From contig DYLP01000014.1 in NCBI GenBank assembly GCA_020722005.1, positions 1 through 59,829 of the forward strand: a stretch of DNA of 59,829 nucleotides, written 5' to 3'. Source of the DNA: Melioribacter roseus. Its GTDB lineage: Bacteria > Bacteroidota > Ignavibacteria > Ignavibacteriales > Melioribacteraceae. The first letter of the stretch is position 1. Each line of letters opens with the position of its first letter. The notes below the pieces were generated by a model that did no database searches, was not told the DNA's origin, and saw only the letters and a program-made list of their open reading frames with translations. Shown piece after piece: positions 1-9,549 of this stretch. A program made the translations under genes and the position numbers.

Positions 1-2
1 CT

Positions 3-2207
3 GACTGGGTTTACGAAACTACTTTTGATAATAAAATTGAAGGTCCTGTTAAACTCGTATTCGAAGGGATAGATACTATCTCAGAAGTATTTCTGAACGG
101 CAAACTATTAGGTAAAACTGAAAATATGTTTATAAAATATGAATATGATGTTACTGAAATACTAAAAGAAAGAAATAACATATTGAAAGTATATTTATAT
201 TCTCCGGTAGAATATAGTCATAATGAAGAAAAAAAATATGGGAAATTACAAGTTGCATTGAATTCCAGCAGAGTATATATAAGAAAAGCTCAATATTCTT
301 TTGGCTGGGATTGGGGACCTTCGTTTCCAACCTTAGGCTTGTGGAAAAAGGTTTATTTAAAAGCACTTGATTATGAAATAATAGACGAATTCTATTTTCA
401 AACATTGAATCTTACTGAAAAAAAAGCAGTAGTAGAAATAAAATTCAGGTCATCTTACAATCTACCAGAATCAATTTTAAGAATGTCAATAGAAGATGAT
501 GTGATTGAAAAGAATATAAATATTAAAAGAGGTATAAATAAAATAATTCTGGAAATAATAAATCCAAAATTATGGATGCCCAACGGTTATGGAAAACCAA
601 ATTTATATCAGCTTGAGATTTTATTGCAGTCTAAGGGAAAAAATATAAACTGCTTATTTGTACGAAAAGTTGGTATAAGAAAAATTGAAGTTAGACTTAA
701 AGAAAAGGATAAAAATACTTTCAAGTTTATCATTAATGGTAAAGAGATTTTTGCTAAAGGGGTGAACTGGATTCCTGGTGATGCATTTTTACCAAGAGTA
801 ACTGAAAGTAAGTATAGAAAAATGCTTAAGATGGCCGTTAATGCAAATATGAATATCATTCGTGTCTGGGGAGGAGGAATTTATGAAAATGATATTTTTT
901 ATGAAATATGTGATGAATTAGGTTTGCTTGTCTGGCAGGATTTTATGTTTGCTTGCGGTGCCTATCCTGAACATAAAGAATTTATTGATAATGTGAAAAA
1001 GGAAATTAAGTTTAACATAAAACGTTTACAATACCATCCCTCGTTAGCTATCTGGTGTGGCAATAATGAAAATGAATGGATCTGGTATCAGACGAATAAA
1101 ACTCATTATAAAAATATGCCGGGCTATAAAATTTATAATAAAATTATTCCCGATTTATTAAAGAAAATTGATCCAGAAAGATTTTATTGGGAATCCTCTC
1201 CATTTGGATATGACGAGGATCCTAATTCAGAAACAAGCGGTAACAGACACCAGTGGTATATCTGGAGCTATTGGAAGGATTATGAAGAAGTTGTTCAAGA
1301 TAAAAGCTTATTTGTTACAGAATTTGGCTTTCAAAGTGCTGCAAATAAATTTACAATCGAAAAATATATCCCAGAAGACGAAAGAAAAATTAATTCAGAG
1401 ACTTTTGAATTTCATAATAAACAAATTGAAGGCCCTGAAAGAATTATTAGATTTCTTAGTGCACATTTACCCTTGAGTACTAAATGGGAAGATTACTTTT
1501 ATTTAACACAATTAAATCAGGCAATTGCACTTAAAACTTGTCTACAACATTGGAGATTCAATAAAGTAACCAAAGGCACAATAATATGGCAATTAAATGA
1601 TACATGGCCTGTTACGAGTTGGTCTTTAATCGATAGCTTGTCTATGCCAAAAATATCTTATTACTTTGTAAAAAAATTATTCGGGCCAATATCATTTAGG
1701 GTTATTCGGGAAGAAGATGACATTAAAATATACGGCTTAAATGAAACAGAGAATGAAATGAAAGGCTTGCTTAAAATAGATATCATTGATTCAAAGAAAG
1801 GAATTATTAAATCTTCATCAATAAGTATATCGTTGGGAATAAATAAACATGAAAAAATTAATGAAGTAAAGAATAAATATGGTAAAGAAGCTATATATGT
1901 TATTTCTATATATAAAGATAATTTATTGATGTTCAGGGATGCCGTACCTATGAAAAGATGGAAATACTTACACCTTTCCAAACCAAATATTAAGTTCGTA
2001 TTCAAAAAAAATGATAATGAAAATATACTCGAATTAAGTACCAATAAACCAGCATTTTATGTTGATGTTGAATATGATGATGTAATGTTTTCAGATCGTG
2101 GATTTATTCTTCTTCCTGATGAAAAAATATTACTACGTATGGATGGCTTTAACGGAAAGTTATATAAGAACAAACTCAAAATATACACTTTGAATGATTA
2201 TTTATAA
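3..2207 (+). CDS. Beta-mannosidase, glycoside hydrolase family 2 (5' end missing)
   Basis: Hydrolyses terminal beta-mannosides from manno-oligosaccharides. The reading frame is open from the window edge (codon at 3-5, reading DWVYETTF), so the gene starts upstream; the Met at 126 is internal. Visible order: end of the sugar-binding jelly-roll domain, an Ig-like domain, then the TIM barrel. The GNNENEW motif at 1059-1079 carries the predicted acid/base Glu (codon 1068-1070) and TEFGFQS carries the predicted nucleophile Glu (codon 1320-1322). About 734 residues are visible against roughly 800-850 for the family. No signal peptide can be judged. The next gene starts 2 bases after the stop, so the two are probably co-transcribed. 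Base composition is very AT-rich compared with genes after 6.5 kb. Family call is secure; the exact substrate is inferred. Confidence 0.9.
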   Translation, partial: DWVYETTFDNKIEGPVKLVFEGIDTISEVFLNGKLLGKTENMFIKYEYDVTEILKERNNILKVYLYSPVEYSHNEEKKYGKLQVALNSSRVYIRKAQYSFGWDWGPSFPTLGLWKKVYLKALDYEIIDEFYFQTLNLTEKKAVVEIKFRSSYNLPESILRMSIEDDVIEKNINIKRGINKIILEIINPKLWMPNGYGKPNLYQLEILLQSKGKNINCLFVRKVGIRKIEVRLKEKDKNTFKFIINGKEIFAKGVNWIPGDAFLPRVTESKYRKMLKMAVNANMNIIRVWGGGIYENDIFYEICDELGLLVWQDFMFACGAYPEHKEFIDNVKKEIKFNIKRLQYHPSLAIWCGNNENEWIWYQTNKTHYKNMPGYKIYNKIIPDLLKKIDPERFYWESSPFGYDEDPNSETSGNRHQWYIWSYWKDYEEVVQDKSLFVTEFGFQSAANKFTIEKYIPEDERKINSETFEFHNKQIEGPERIIRFLSAHLPLSTKWEDYFYLTQLNQAIALKTCLQHWRFNKVTKGTIIWQLNDTWPVTSWSLIDSLSMPKISYYFVKKLFGPISFRVIREEDDIKIYGLNETENEMKGLLKIDIIDSKKGIIKSSSISISLGINKHEKINEVKNKYGKEAIYVISIYKDNLLMFRDAVPMKRWKYLHLSKPNIKFVFKKNDNENILELSTNKPAFYVDVEYDDVMFSDRGFILLPDEKILLRMDGFNGKLYKNKLKIYTLNDYL

Positions 2208-2209
2208 GT

Positions 2210-5200
2210 ATGATGACAAGTAAAATATTATATGTAATTCCCTTACTATTGTTTTTAAGATATAATGTTCATTCACAGCAATTATCGATTGAAAGAATTG
2301 AAGTGATGCCGGAAATACCACAGCCTTATCAAATGCGAAATTGGAAAGAAGTTGCTATAACTTATGATTCGATAGTGTATTATCCAGGTAATTACGGCGA
2401 ACATTTGCCTTTTCTTTTTTTTATAACAAATAGTATTAATTATCCTGAAGAAATTAGTTTTGGTTTACATTCTTATGTAGGAACCTTTAATACCGAAAAT
2501 ACAGAAGCTATAAATGTTTTACCTTCGCTGGTTAGTGCAACTTTATGTGGAATTGACAAAAGTAATCAGTATGGCTACAATTGGGTAAAAATGTCGCGTG
2601 AATATTTTAACAGAAATCAGAATGTTTATAAAAACTCGCCAAAAGACAATACATACGATGATTGGTGGTATGAATCAATGCCAAATGTATTTTTTACACA
2701 GTTGTTTTATCTTTATCCTAAGATTGAAGGCTTTAAGGAACAATTTGTAACAATTGCAGATCGCTTTCTTGATGTAGTGAAATTTAGTGGTGGTAGCTGT
2801 ACACCCTGGGGATATCCAGATTTTAATCAACGCGGATGGGATTTTGTAACTATGAAAGCTTTTAAGCAGGGAGTTACTGAACCCGAAGTTGCAGGTGCAA
2901 TAGCATATATTCTATACAATGCATTTAAAGTTACAGGTGAAAAAAAATATTTAGCAGGAGCAGAATTATGTCTTGAATTTCTTGATTCGTTATTTGATAA
3001 TCCTGCATATGAAATACAACTCCCTTACGGTGTAATTACCGCTGCACGAATGAATGCGGAAATCGGTACAAATTATAATTTATATAAAATGCTAAATTGG
3101 TGTTTTAGTCAGACTAACTTGAGAAATTGGAATGTTTTACTTGGCAAATGGGGTGTATATGACATTTCAGGTTTAATTGGTGAAGATAGCGAACGACAAT
3201 ATGCATTTTCTATGAACACTTTTCAACAAGCAGGTGCATTACTCCCCTTAGTTAAATACGATGAAAGATTTGCCAATGCTTTAGGTAAATGGCTTTTAAA
3301 TGTGGCAAATGCATTAAGACTTTTTTATTCTCGATACCTAGATAATTTGCATCAGGATAGTGAAGACTGGTCAGAGAAATTTGATTTAAATTCATCCATT
3401 GCTTACGAAGCTCTATTAAAATCAGATTCAGGCTGGCCATTTGCAACGGGCGATGCAGTAAAAGGTGGATGGGCTCGAACTAATTTATCTCTCTATTCAT
3501 CCTCTTCTATTGGTTACCTGGCAGCATTAATAGATACTACTAATGTTAAAGGTATTTTAAAAATTGACCTGAATAAAACCGATTTTTTTGGCAATAATGA
3601 TTATTCTACTTACATGCTCTATAATCCATATAATGAAAATCAAATTGTGGAAATTTATGTACAGAGTATTCCTGTGAACATTTATGAAATGATTAATAAT
3701 AAATTTCTTGCTTTTAATATTTCCGGCAGTTTCAATCTGGAAATTCCACCCCGCTCTTCTGTTATCTTACGCTTTATTCCATCCGACGCTAATATTGAAT
3801 ATGATAAAAATGTTCTGAAAGCAAACGGCGTTGTGGTTGATTATAACTATGATTATGCAACGTACAATAAGTCTCCGAGAATTAAATGTTTGGCTACTGA
3901 AAAAGAAAGAATAATGATTAACGATACAATAAGGATTTACTGCACAGCAGTTGACCCCGATAATGAACCATTGAGATATGTTTGGACAGCTAATAGTGGA
4001 ATAATTAAACCACAGAATAATTCAGCACTCTTCGTTGCTCACTCAGCAGGACAATATAAAATTTATTCTACTGTATATGACAGTCATGGGAATAAAGACA
4101 GAGATTCTATAACAATTAATGTAGTCGAAAATATCAATTCAAAACCCGTGATTGAATTGATAAAAGCTGATAGTAGAAAAATTAATATAAATTCGAGTAC
4201 TGGTATTAGATGTATTGCACATTCTCAAACAACTGCTGTGCTTGATTATTATTGGTATTCTCAGGCAGGTAATATTCAAGTAATTAAAAAAGATTCCATT
4301 ATCTGGTACGCTCCTGATAAAGAAGGAATTTATAATGTTTTATGCACAGTTAAAGATGAATGTAAAAATAGTATTACTGATAGTATTAAATTACTTGTAA
4401 GAAATTTCAATGATTATGCAAAAGGGAATCTTGTTGTGTACCTGCCTTTCGATAATAACGCCAGTGATTTTAGTGGAAATAATAATAATGGTATTGTAAA
4501 CGGAGCTTCATTTGTAAATGACAGACACAATAATTTGAAATCAGCACTTTATTTTGATGGGATTAAAGATTATGTACTTATAAAGAATAATTCTTCTCTT
4601 AATTTTACTGAAGCGATAACAATTGCATTCTGGTTCCAGATGGATGACTATCAAAATAAAGAAGTATATCTGCTATCGCACGGGAGCTGGAATAGTCGTT
4701 ATAAAATATCAATAGCAAATAATAAAATCAGATGGACAATTAAAACTGATAAAAATATAAACCCGATTTTAGACCTTGACAGTGAAACAATAATTGAACC
4801 ATATAAACTTTATTTTGTAGTAGTAACTTACGACGGGGAATACGCTGAATTATGGTTGAATGGAACTCTCGATGCATTCACTGAATGGCAGGGAAATTTA
4901 ATGCAGTCAGTATATGATTTAACTATAGGACAAATGCTTCCTGATAATTCAAATTATAATTTCAAAGGTATTATGGATGATATAAGAATTTATGATTATG
5001 CACTTTTGCCAGAAGAAATAATTAAAATGTATGATATAGTAACTGAGGTAAACTTAATTAGTGATTCTTTTCAAAAAGAAAATCTCAGCTTTACTGTATA
5101 TCCTAATCCATTTAATTCAGAAACTATGATAATTTATAATGTAGAAAGAGAAGAAAAAATCAAAATAGAAATCTTTAATATTCTTGGAAGAAAAGTTGTA

Positions 5201-5353
5201 AACCTTGTAAGCAAATATCACCAACCGGGGAAATATCGAGCCATCTGGAGCGGAAGAACAAATGACGGAGAAAAAGTGTCGTCCGGAGTTTATATTGTTC
5301 GAATCAGCAGTGGGAACATTCAAAAAAATTTAAAATTGATTTTATTAAAATAA
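2210..5353 (+). CDS. Large secreted T9SS protein: toroid-like N-terminus, two Ig/PKD-like domains, LamG domain
   Basis: A 1047-residue secreted protein. It opens with a signal peptide (hydrophobic stretch ending near VHSQQ, residue 24). Residues about 100-480 are helical with Trp/Tyr-rich segments (GWDFVTMKAF, PWGYPDF, EDWSEKF) and resemble an (alpha/alpha)-toroid carbohydrate-active fold, but I do not recognise a named family. Residues about 555-640 and 643-732 look like two PKD/Ig-like modules (TAVDPDNEPLRYVW, HSAGQYKIYSTVYDS). Residues about 738-942 are a LamG/concanavalin-like domain (LVVYLPFDNN, DDIRIYDYALL). From about 961 it ends in a T9SS type A sorting domain (YPNPFNSET, GRKV, SSGVYIVRI). 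It follows the beta-mannosidase by 2 bases, which suggests a polysaccharide-binding or degrading role at the cell surface. Catalytic function is not established. Confidence 0.85.
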   Translation: MMTSKILYVIPLLLFLRYNVHSQQLSIERIEVMPEIPQPYQMRNWKEVAITYDSIVYYPGNYGEHLPFLFFITNSINYPEEISFGLHSYVGTFNTENTEAINVLPSLVSATLCGIDKSNQYGYNWVKMSREYFNRNQNVYKNSPKDNTYDDWWYESMPNVFFTQLFYLYPKIEGFKEQFVTIADRFLDVVKFSGGSCTPWGYPDFNQRGWDFVTMKAFKQGVTEPEVAGAIAYILYNAFKVTGEKKYLAGAELCLEFLDSLFDNPAYEIQLPYGVITAARMNAEIGTNYNLYKMLNWCFSQTNLRNWNVLLGKWGVYDISGLIGEDSERQYAFSMNTFQQAGALLPLVKYDERFANALGKWLLNVANALRLFYSRYLDNLHQDSEDWSEKFDLNSSIAYEALLKSDSGWPFATGDAVKGGWARTNLSLYSSSSIGYLAALIDTTNVKGILKIDLNKTDFFGNNDYSTYMLYNPYNENQIVEIYVQSIPVNIYEMINNKFLAFNISGSFNLEIPPRSSVILRFIPSDANIEYDKNVLKANGVVVDYNYDYATYNKSPRIKCLATEKERIMINDTIRIYCTAVDPDNEPLRYVWTANSGIIKPQNNSALFVAHSAGQYKIYSTVYDSHGNKDRDSITINVVENINSKPVIELIKADSRKININSSTGIRCIAHSQTTAVLDYYWYSQAGNIQVIKKDSIIWYAPDKEGIYNVLCTVKDECKNSITDSIKLLVRNFNDYAKGNLVVYLPFDNNASDFSGNNNNGIVNGASFVNDRHNNLKSALYFDGIKDYVLIKNNSSLNFTEAITIAFWFQMDDYQNKEVYLLSHGSWNSRYKISIANNKIRWTIKTDKNINPILDLDSETIIEPYKLYFVVVTYDGEYAELWLNGTLDAFTEWQGNLMQSVYDLTIGQMLPDNSNYNFKGIMDDIRIYDYALLPEEIIKMYDIVTEVNLISDSFQKENLSFTVYPNPFNSETMIIYNVEREEKIKIEIFNILGRKVVNLVSKYHQPGKYRAIWSGRTNDGEKVSSGVYIVRISSGNIQKNLKLILLK

Positions 5354-5365
5354 AGCGAGGATATA

Positions 5366-6463
5366 ATGGCAGAAGTTAGCCTGATCAATTTATCAAAAAT
5401 ATACGATAACAATAATAAAGTAGTAAATAATGTTAACCTGAAAATTCATGATAAAGAGTTTGTTGTAATTGTTGGTCCTTCTGGTTGTGGGAAGTCTACA
5501 ACTCTGAGAATGATTGCCGGCCTGGAAGAAATTTCCGAAGGAGAAATTTATATCGACGGTAAATGCGTAAATAATTTACCTCCTAAGGATAGAGATATTT
5601 CTATGGTATTTCAAAATTATGCTCTCTATCCTCATATGACAGTTTATGAAAATATGGCATTCGGACTAAAAATTAGAAAATTTGATAAACACGAAATAGA
5701 TAAAAGAGTAAAAGAAGCTGCACGAATTCTGGAACTTGAAAAACTATTAAGTAGAAAACCAAAAGAATTATCAGGTGGACAAAGGCAGAGAGTAGCTCTT
5801 GGGAGAGCAATTGTTAGAAATCCCAAAGTATTTTTATTCGATGAACCATTGAGTAATCTTGATGCAAAATTAAGAGTAAATATGAGAGCGGAAATCGCTA
5901 AGCTCCATAAAAAATTACAAACTACGATGATTTATGTTACACACGACCAAATTGAAGCTATGACTATGGGAGACAGAATTGTTGTTATGAAGGATGGTGT
6001 AATTCAGCAAGTAGATGTTCCTATGAATCTTTATTTTAAACCACATAATAAGTTTGTGGCAGGTTTTATTGGAAGTCCAGCTATGAATTTTATTAATGGA
6101 AAAATTATAAATGATGGAAGATTAAAGTTCGTCTCATCAAAAAACGGTCTGAGTTTATACATTACTCCTGAATACTACGATATACTAAAAAAGTACTCCA
6201 ATAAAGAAATAATTATAGGGATACGTCCGGAACATATCAAATATGAAAAACCAGAGCATAATTATTCCACAATCACTATAACCTCGGAATTAGTTGAACC
6301 GATAGGGAACGAATCGATCGTGTATTTTACCATCGATGATGTACAATTTACAGCAAAAATTAATATGGTAAACGGGCTTCATCTTAATAATAGTATTGAA
6401 TTGCATCTTGAACTCAATAATCTCCATTTCTTCGATAAAGATTCGGAAATCAGTATAATTTGA
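5366..6463 (+). CDS. ugpC: Sugar ABC transporter ATP-binding protein, UgpC/MalK/MsmX type
   Basis: Cytoplasmic ATPase that powers carbohydrate-uptake (CUT1) ABC importers. All motifs are present: Walker A GPSGCGKST (residues 37-45), Q-loop Gln83 in QNYALYPHMT, signature LSGGQRQR (135-142), Walker B VFLFDE (155-160) and H-loop His193 in VTHDQ. Residues about 235-362 form the TOBE-type regulatory domain typical of MalK/UgpC. A good ribosome site (GCGAGGA) precedes the start, 12 bases after the secreted protein's stop. No permease or binding protein is next to it in the window, so partner subunits must lie upstream or elsewhere; such ATPases are often shared among several importers. Substrate is not shown by sequence; the neighbours suggest mannosides. 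Confidence 0.92.
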   Translation: MAEVSLINLSKIYDNNNKVVNNVNLKIHDKEFVVIVGPSGCGKSTTLRMIAGLEEISEGEIYIDGKCVNNLPPKDRDISMVFQNYALYPHMTVYENMAFGLKIRKFDKHEIDKRVKEAARILELEKLLSRKPKELSGGQRQRVALGRAIVRNPKVFLFDEPLSNLDAKLRVNMRAEIAKLHKKLQTTMIYVTHDQIEAMTMGDRIVVMKDGVIQQVDVPMNLYFKPHNKFVAGFIGSPAMNFINGKIINDGRLKFVSSKNGLSLYITPEYYDILKKYSNKEIIIGIRPEHIKYEKPEHNYSTITITSELVEPIGNESIVYFTIDDVQFTAKINMVNGLHLNNSIELHLELNNLHFFDKDSEISII

Positions 6464-6571
6464 ATTTATTCACCACTATCTATTTAAACTCAACATCGGA
6501 ACATTAATTCCCTACAATAATCATATTATTCTAAATTTATTTATTTTTACATAATCAATTTCGGAGTTGGT

Positions 6572-7918
6572 ATGGAAAGAATTCCTTGTTTTAAAGCTTA
6601 TGATATCAGAGGCAAAGTTCCTTCTGAATTAAATGCTGATCTGGCTTATAAGGTGGGACGAGCCATTACAAAATATCTTGAGGCCAAATTAATAGTTATC
6701 GGTCACGACGTTCGCCCTTCATCTCCTGAATTGTCGGATGCCCTTGCAAAAGGAATTACGGATGCCGGATGCGATGTTATCGATATAGGATTATGCGGCA
6801 CGGAAATGATTTATTTTGCAACTCCTCATTTTAATGCCGACGGCGGAGTTATGATTACTGCGAGTCACAATCCACCCGAATATAACGGCCTTAAATTTGT
6901 TAAGGAAAGTTCCAAACCCCTCGGTTATGATTCCGGACTTCATGAAGTAGAGAAAATGATACTCAGTAACGACTTGGGTGAAATTTCGAAAGTTAAAGGC
7001 ACTGTTCAAAAGAAAGATATAATGGACGATTTTATCAGCCATATAAATAAATTCTACAATCCTGAAAAGATTTCTCCTTTCAAAGTAGTGGTAAATGCCG
7101 GGAACGGTTGTGTTGGACCAGCTCTCGATAGACTTGAAAAGTTTCTTCCGATTAAAATGGTGAAAGTTTTTCACGAGCCCGATTCACGGTTCCCAAATGG
7201 GGTACCAAATCCATTACTACCGGAAAATCGACAACCAACTATTGATGCTATTAAAGAGAGCGGAGCCGATTGGGGTGTAGCGTGGGACGGTGATTACGAC
7301 CGCTGCTTTTTCTTCGACGAACACGGCAATTTTATCGAAGGCTATTATATCGTGGCATTGCTGGCTAAATCGATTTTGCGAAATCATTCCGGCGAAAAAA
7401 TTGTTTACGATCCACGCCTTACCTGGAATACGATCGACGTTGTTACCAAAGCTGGCGGTATCCCAGTTATTTCCAAAAGCGGACACGCTTTCATTAAACA
7501 AAAAATGAGAGAAGTTAATGCAATCTACGGCGGCGAAATGTCGGCTCATCACTACTTCAGGGAAAATTCTTACTCCGATAGCGGATTGATACCTTTCCTC
7601 CTGATATTACAGCTACTTTCGGAAGAAAATGCCAAATTATCCGAGCTCGTAGGCGAGATGATCAAAGCTTATCCATGTTCAGGTGAAATCAATTCCAAAA
7701 TTGACGACCCGGCAGGCAAACTGACTGCCATTAAAGAAAAATACAGCGACGGAAAGATTGATGAACTCGACGGCGTTAGCGTAGAATATCCCGAGTGGAG
7801 GTTTAATGTGAGAATGAGCAATACAGAACCTCTGCTGAGGCTAAATGTTGAAGCCAGAGGGAATATCGAATTAATGCGCAAAAAAACAGAAGAATTGCTT
7901 AATTTTATCAGAAGTTAA
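6572..7918 (+). CDS. manB: Phosphomannomutase/phosphoglucomutase
   Basis: Interconverts mannose-6-P and mannose-1-P (often also the glucose phosphates), feeding GDP-mannose and surface polysaccharide. The four alpha-D-phosphohexomutase signatures are visible: phosphoserine loop TASHNP (residues 96-101, Ser98), metal loop DGDYDR (239-244), sugar-binding GGEMSAHHYF (320-329) and phosphate-binding SNTEP (416-420). Length 448 is normal for bacterial ManB/AlgC. Ribosome site GGAG lies about 8 bases before the ATG. GC content is clearly higher than in the three genes before it. It could serve mannose catabolism with the upstream mannosidase or surface sugar synthesis; sequence does not separate the two. 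Confidence 0.93.
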   Translation: MERIPCFKAYDIRGKVPSELNADLAYKVGRAITKYLEAKLIVIGHDVRPSSPELSDALAKGITDAGCDVIDIGLCGTEMIYFATPHFNADGGVMITASHNPPEYNGLKFVKESSKPLGYDSGLHEVEKMILSNDLGEISKVKGTVQKKDIMDDFISHINKFYNPEKISPFKVVVNAGNGCVGPALDRLEKFLPIKMVKVFHEPDSRFPNGVPNPLLPENRQPTIDAIKESGADWGVAWDGDYDRCFFFDEHGNFIEGYYIVALLAKSILRNHSGEKIVYDPRLTWNTIDVVTKAGGIPVISKSGHAFIKQKMREVNAIYGGEMSAHHYFRENSYSDSGLIPFLLILQLLSEENAKLSELVGEMIKAYPCSGEINSKIDDPAGKLTAIKEKYSDGKIDELDGVSVEYPEWRFNVRMSNTEPLLRLNVEARGNIELMRKKTEELLNFIRS

Positions 7919-7971
7919 ACATTCTATTTAATGTGCCGTCTAAAATGCACAATAAATAAGGGAGAATTACA

Positions 7972-8187
7972 ATGGGTGAACAGGAAAAGCCGATTGATGT
8001 GGATAAATTACTGCAAAACAAACTCAAGGGAGTAAGCGTTAGCACGCTCGAAAATGCGATCGCTAAAGTAATAAGCGATTTGGTGGGCGAGGATTATAAG
8101 TGCACAATAAGCGAAGTTAAATATACGCTTTTTAGCGGAGCCGACTTTCACGTCAAAGTTGAATTGACTTATAATCCAAACGAGTAA
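7972..8187 (+). CDS. Small conserved-looking protein, 71 aa, unknown
   Basis: A 71-residue soluble protein with no signal peptide or membrane segment: a charged N-terminus (GEQEKPIDVDKLL), a helical middle (STLENAIAKVISDLVG) and a C-terminal beta-like part (VKYTLFSGADFHVKVELTY). It has a strong ribosome site (AAGGGAGA, 7 bases before ATG) and is followed 10 bases later by a strong intrinsic terminator, so it is very likely a real gene, perhaps the last of the phosphomannomutase unit. I do not recognise the family and do not assign a function. Confidence 0.75.
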   Translation: MGEQEKPIDVDKLLQNKLKGVSVSTLENAIAKVISDLVGEDYKCTISEVKYTLFSGADFHVKVELTYNPNE

Positions 8188-8197
8188 GAATTAATCG

Positions 8198-8235
8198 GAT
8201 GCACGGATTTGTCTGTAACCGTGCATCTCTTTTTT
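8198..8235 (+). terminator. Intrinsic terminator after the 71-aa gene
   Basis: Perfect 9-bp stem GATGCACGG (8198-8206) / CCGTGCATC (8219-8227), 12-base loop, followed by TCTTTTTT (8228-8235). It ends the plus-strand transcription unit where a minus-strand gene converges. Confidence 0.85.
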
Positions 8236-8348
8236 CCCATTATTATTCCGGACATCTGTACCAAGATAAAATATACTGTTTCAAATCTATAGCAAAAAAA
8301 CTGCCTGGCAATCGAATTCGGAGCCTCCGTAATCGGAAAAAGATTTCT
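8236..8348. other. Intergenic gap between convergent genes
   Basis: 113 bases with no ORF. It contains only short weak palindromes (CTGCC-T-GGCAG near 8300 and CGGAG-C-CTCCG near 8320) with loops too small for a real hairpin. On the minus strand the first is followed by a T run, so weak termination of the aminotransferase gene is possible but not convincing. Confidence 0.5.
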
Positions 8349-9479
8349 TTACACTGAGTTTTTTAGGACTTCAATCGTTCTGTCTATTTCGTCCCTCGTA
8401 TTGTAAAAATGAGGTGAAAAGCGGATTAATCCCTGCCTCAACGAACAGTGAATTTCATGTCTCTCAAGTTCTTCAAATATTTTTTCGGGGTCGTCAACGG
8501 GTATTGTTACTATACCCGCTCGGTTGCTATCAGGAATATTCTTTAGCACTGGCTCGAAACCCGATTCGTATAGTTGCTTGATAAAATAGTTTGTGTTGTC
8601 GAGAATTCTTTTTTCGATGTTCTCGATACCGTATTTAATAAAAATATCGAGCATGGCGTCAAATAGGGCAACGCCCAGGGTATTCATTGTGCCGTTTTGA
8701 AAACGGTCGGCGTCTTTTTTTAGAATAAGGTTGTAGTCCAGTAAATTCCAGGCGTCTTCAACTGAAGTCCAGCCTACGAATTTCTGGTCAATTTTTTCCT
8801 GTAATTCTTCCGTAATATAAAAATATGCTAGTCCTTCCATCGACATCAACCACTTTTGAGTGCCGCCGGTAAGAAAATCTACATTGTATTTTTGTACATC
8901 TGTATTTATTGCCCCGACGCCTTGAATTGCATCAACGCAAAAAATAATTCCTTTCTTACGGCACAGTTTTCCAATCTCTTCAATATTTGCTCTGTAACCG
9001 CTAAGAAATTGTACCGAGCTGATCGAAATTAATTTTGTTTTCGGAGTTATGGCTTTTTCAATATCCTCTATATCGACAATTCCGTCTCTGTTTTTTATTA
9101 TGATTAAATCAACGCCATGTTTTTTAAGATTTAAAAAAGGATATACATTAGACGGGAATTCAAGATCGTTTATGATAATTTGATCGCCAGTTTTCCATTT
9201 CAATCCCTGTGCAAGAATATTAAGACTGTTGGAAACGTTATCTGTCCATGCAATTCGATTACTTTTTGTATTAAGAATAGAAGCTAGTTTTGATTTTGCG
9301 GAGGCGTTCCATCTCAAGAACGATTTAAAATTCTCGATTTTATCACCGCTCCTCTGGCGTGAATATAAATCCAATCTATCGAGCAAAGGCTTTGACCACG
9401 GTCCTACAGCTGCATGATTGAAATAAATTTGTCCTGTTTTTAAATGTGGAAAGAGATTTCTGATTTCATTTATTTCCAT
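8349..9479 (-). CDS. Class V aminotransferase (NifS/isopenicillin-N-epimerase-like), PLP dependent
   Basis: A 376-residue cytoplasmic PLP enzyme. The Schiff-base lysine is predicted at Lys209 in TGGTQKW; the cofactor-ring Asp183 and Gln186 lie in CVDAIQG. The N-terminal YFNHAAVGPWSKP segment is typical of the aminotransferase class V / cysteine desulfurase superfamily. I see no Cys-containing catalytic loop of a true IscS/SufS, so a different substrate such as an amino acid or epimerase-type substrate is more likely. It stands alone, convergent with the upstream unit and divergent from a small plus-strand gene. Superfamily call is safe; reaction unknown. Confidence 0.85.
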   Translation of the reverse strand: MEINEIRNLFPHLKTGQIYFNHAAVGPWSKPLLDRLDLYSRQRSGDKIENFKSFLRWNASAKSKLASILNTKSNRIAWTDNVSNSLNILAQGLKWKTGDQIIINDLEFPSNVYPFLNLKKHGVDLIIIKNRDGIVDIEDIEKAITPKTKLISISSVQFLSGYRANIEEIGKLCRKKGIIFCVDAIQGVGAINTDVQKYNVDFLTGGTQKWLMSMEGLAYFYITEELQEKIDQKFVGWTSVEDAWNLLDYNLILKKDADRFQNGTMNTLGVALFDAMLDIFIKYGIENIEKRILDNTNYFIKQLYESGFEPVLKNIPDSNRAGIVTIPVDDPEKIFEELERHEIHCSLRQGLIRFSPHFYNTRDEIDRTIEVLKNSV

Positions 9480-9549
9480 AATTTATGTTCCAAGCTATTT
9501 AAAAAATATTTTTCGTTCCGATAATAAATCAGAGATTCTGAGTAATAAA

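Noticed and set aside
6791-7174. Minus-strand 127-aa ORF inside phosphomannomutase
   Set aside because: Antisense shadow of a gene with all its conserved motifs intact.
8290-8340. Terminator for the class V aminotransferase
   Set aside because: The only palindromes have 1-base loops and are too short.
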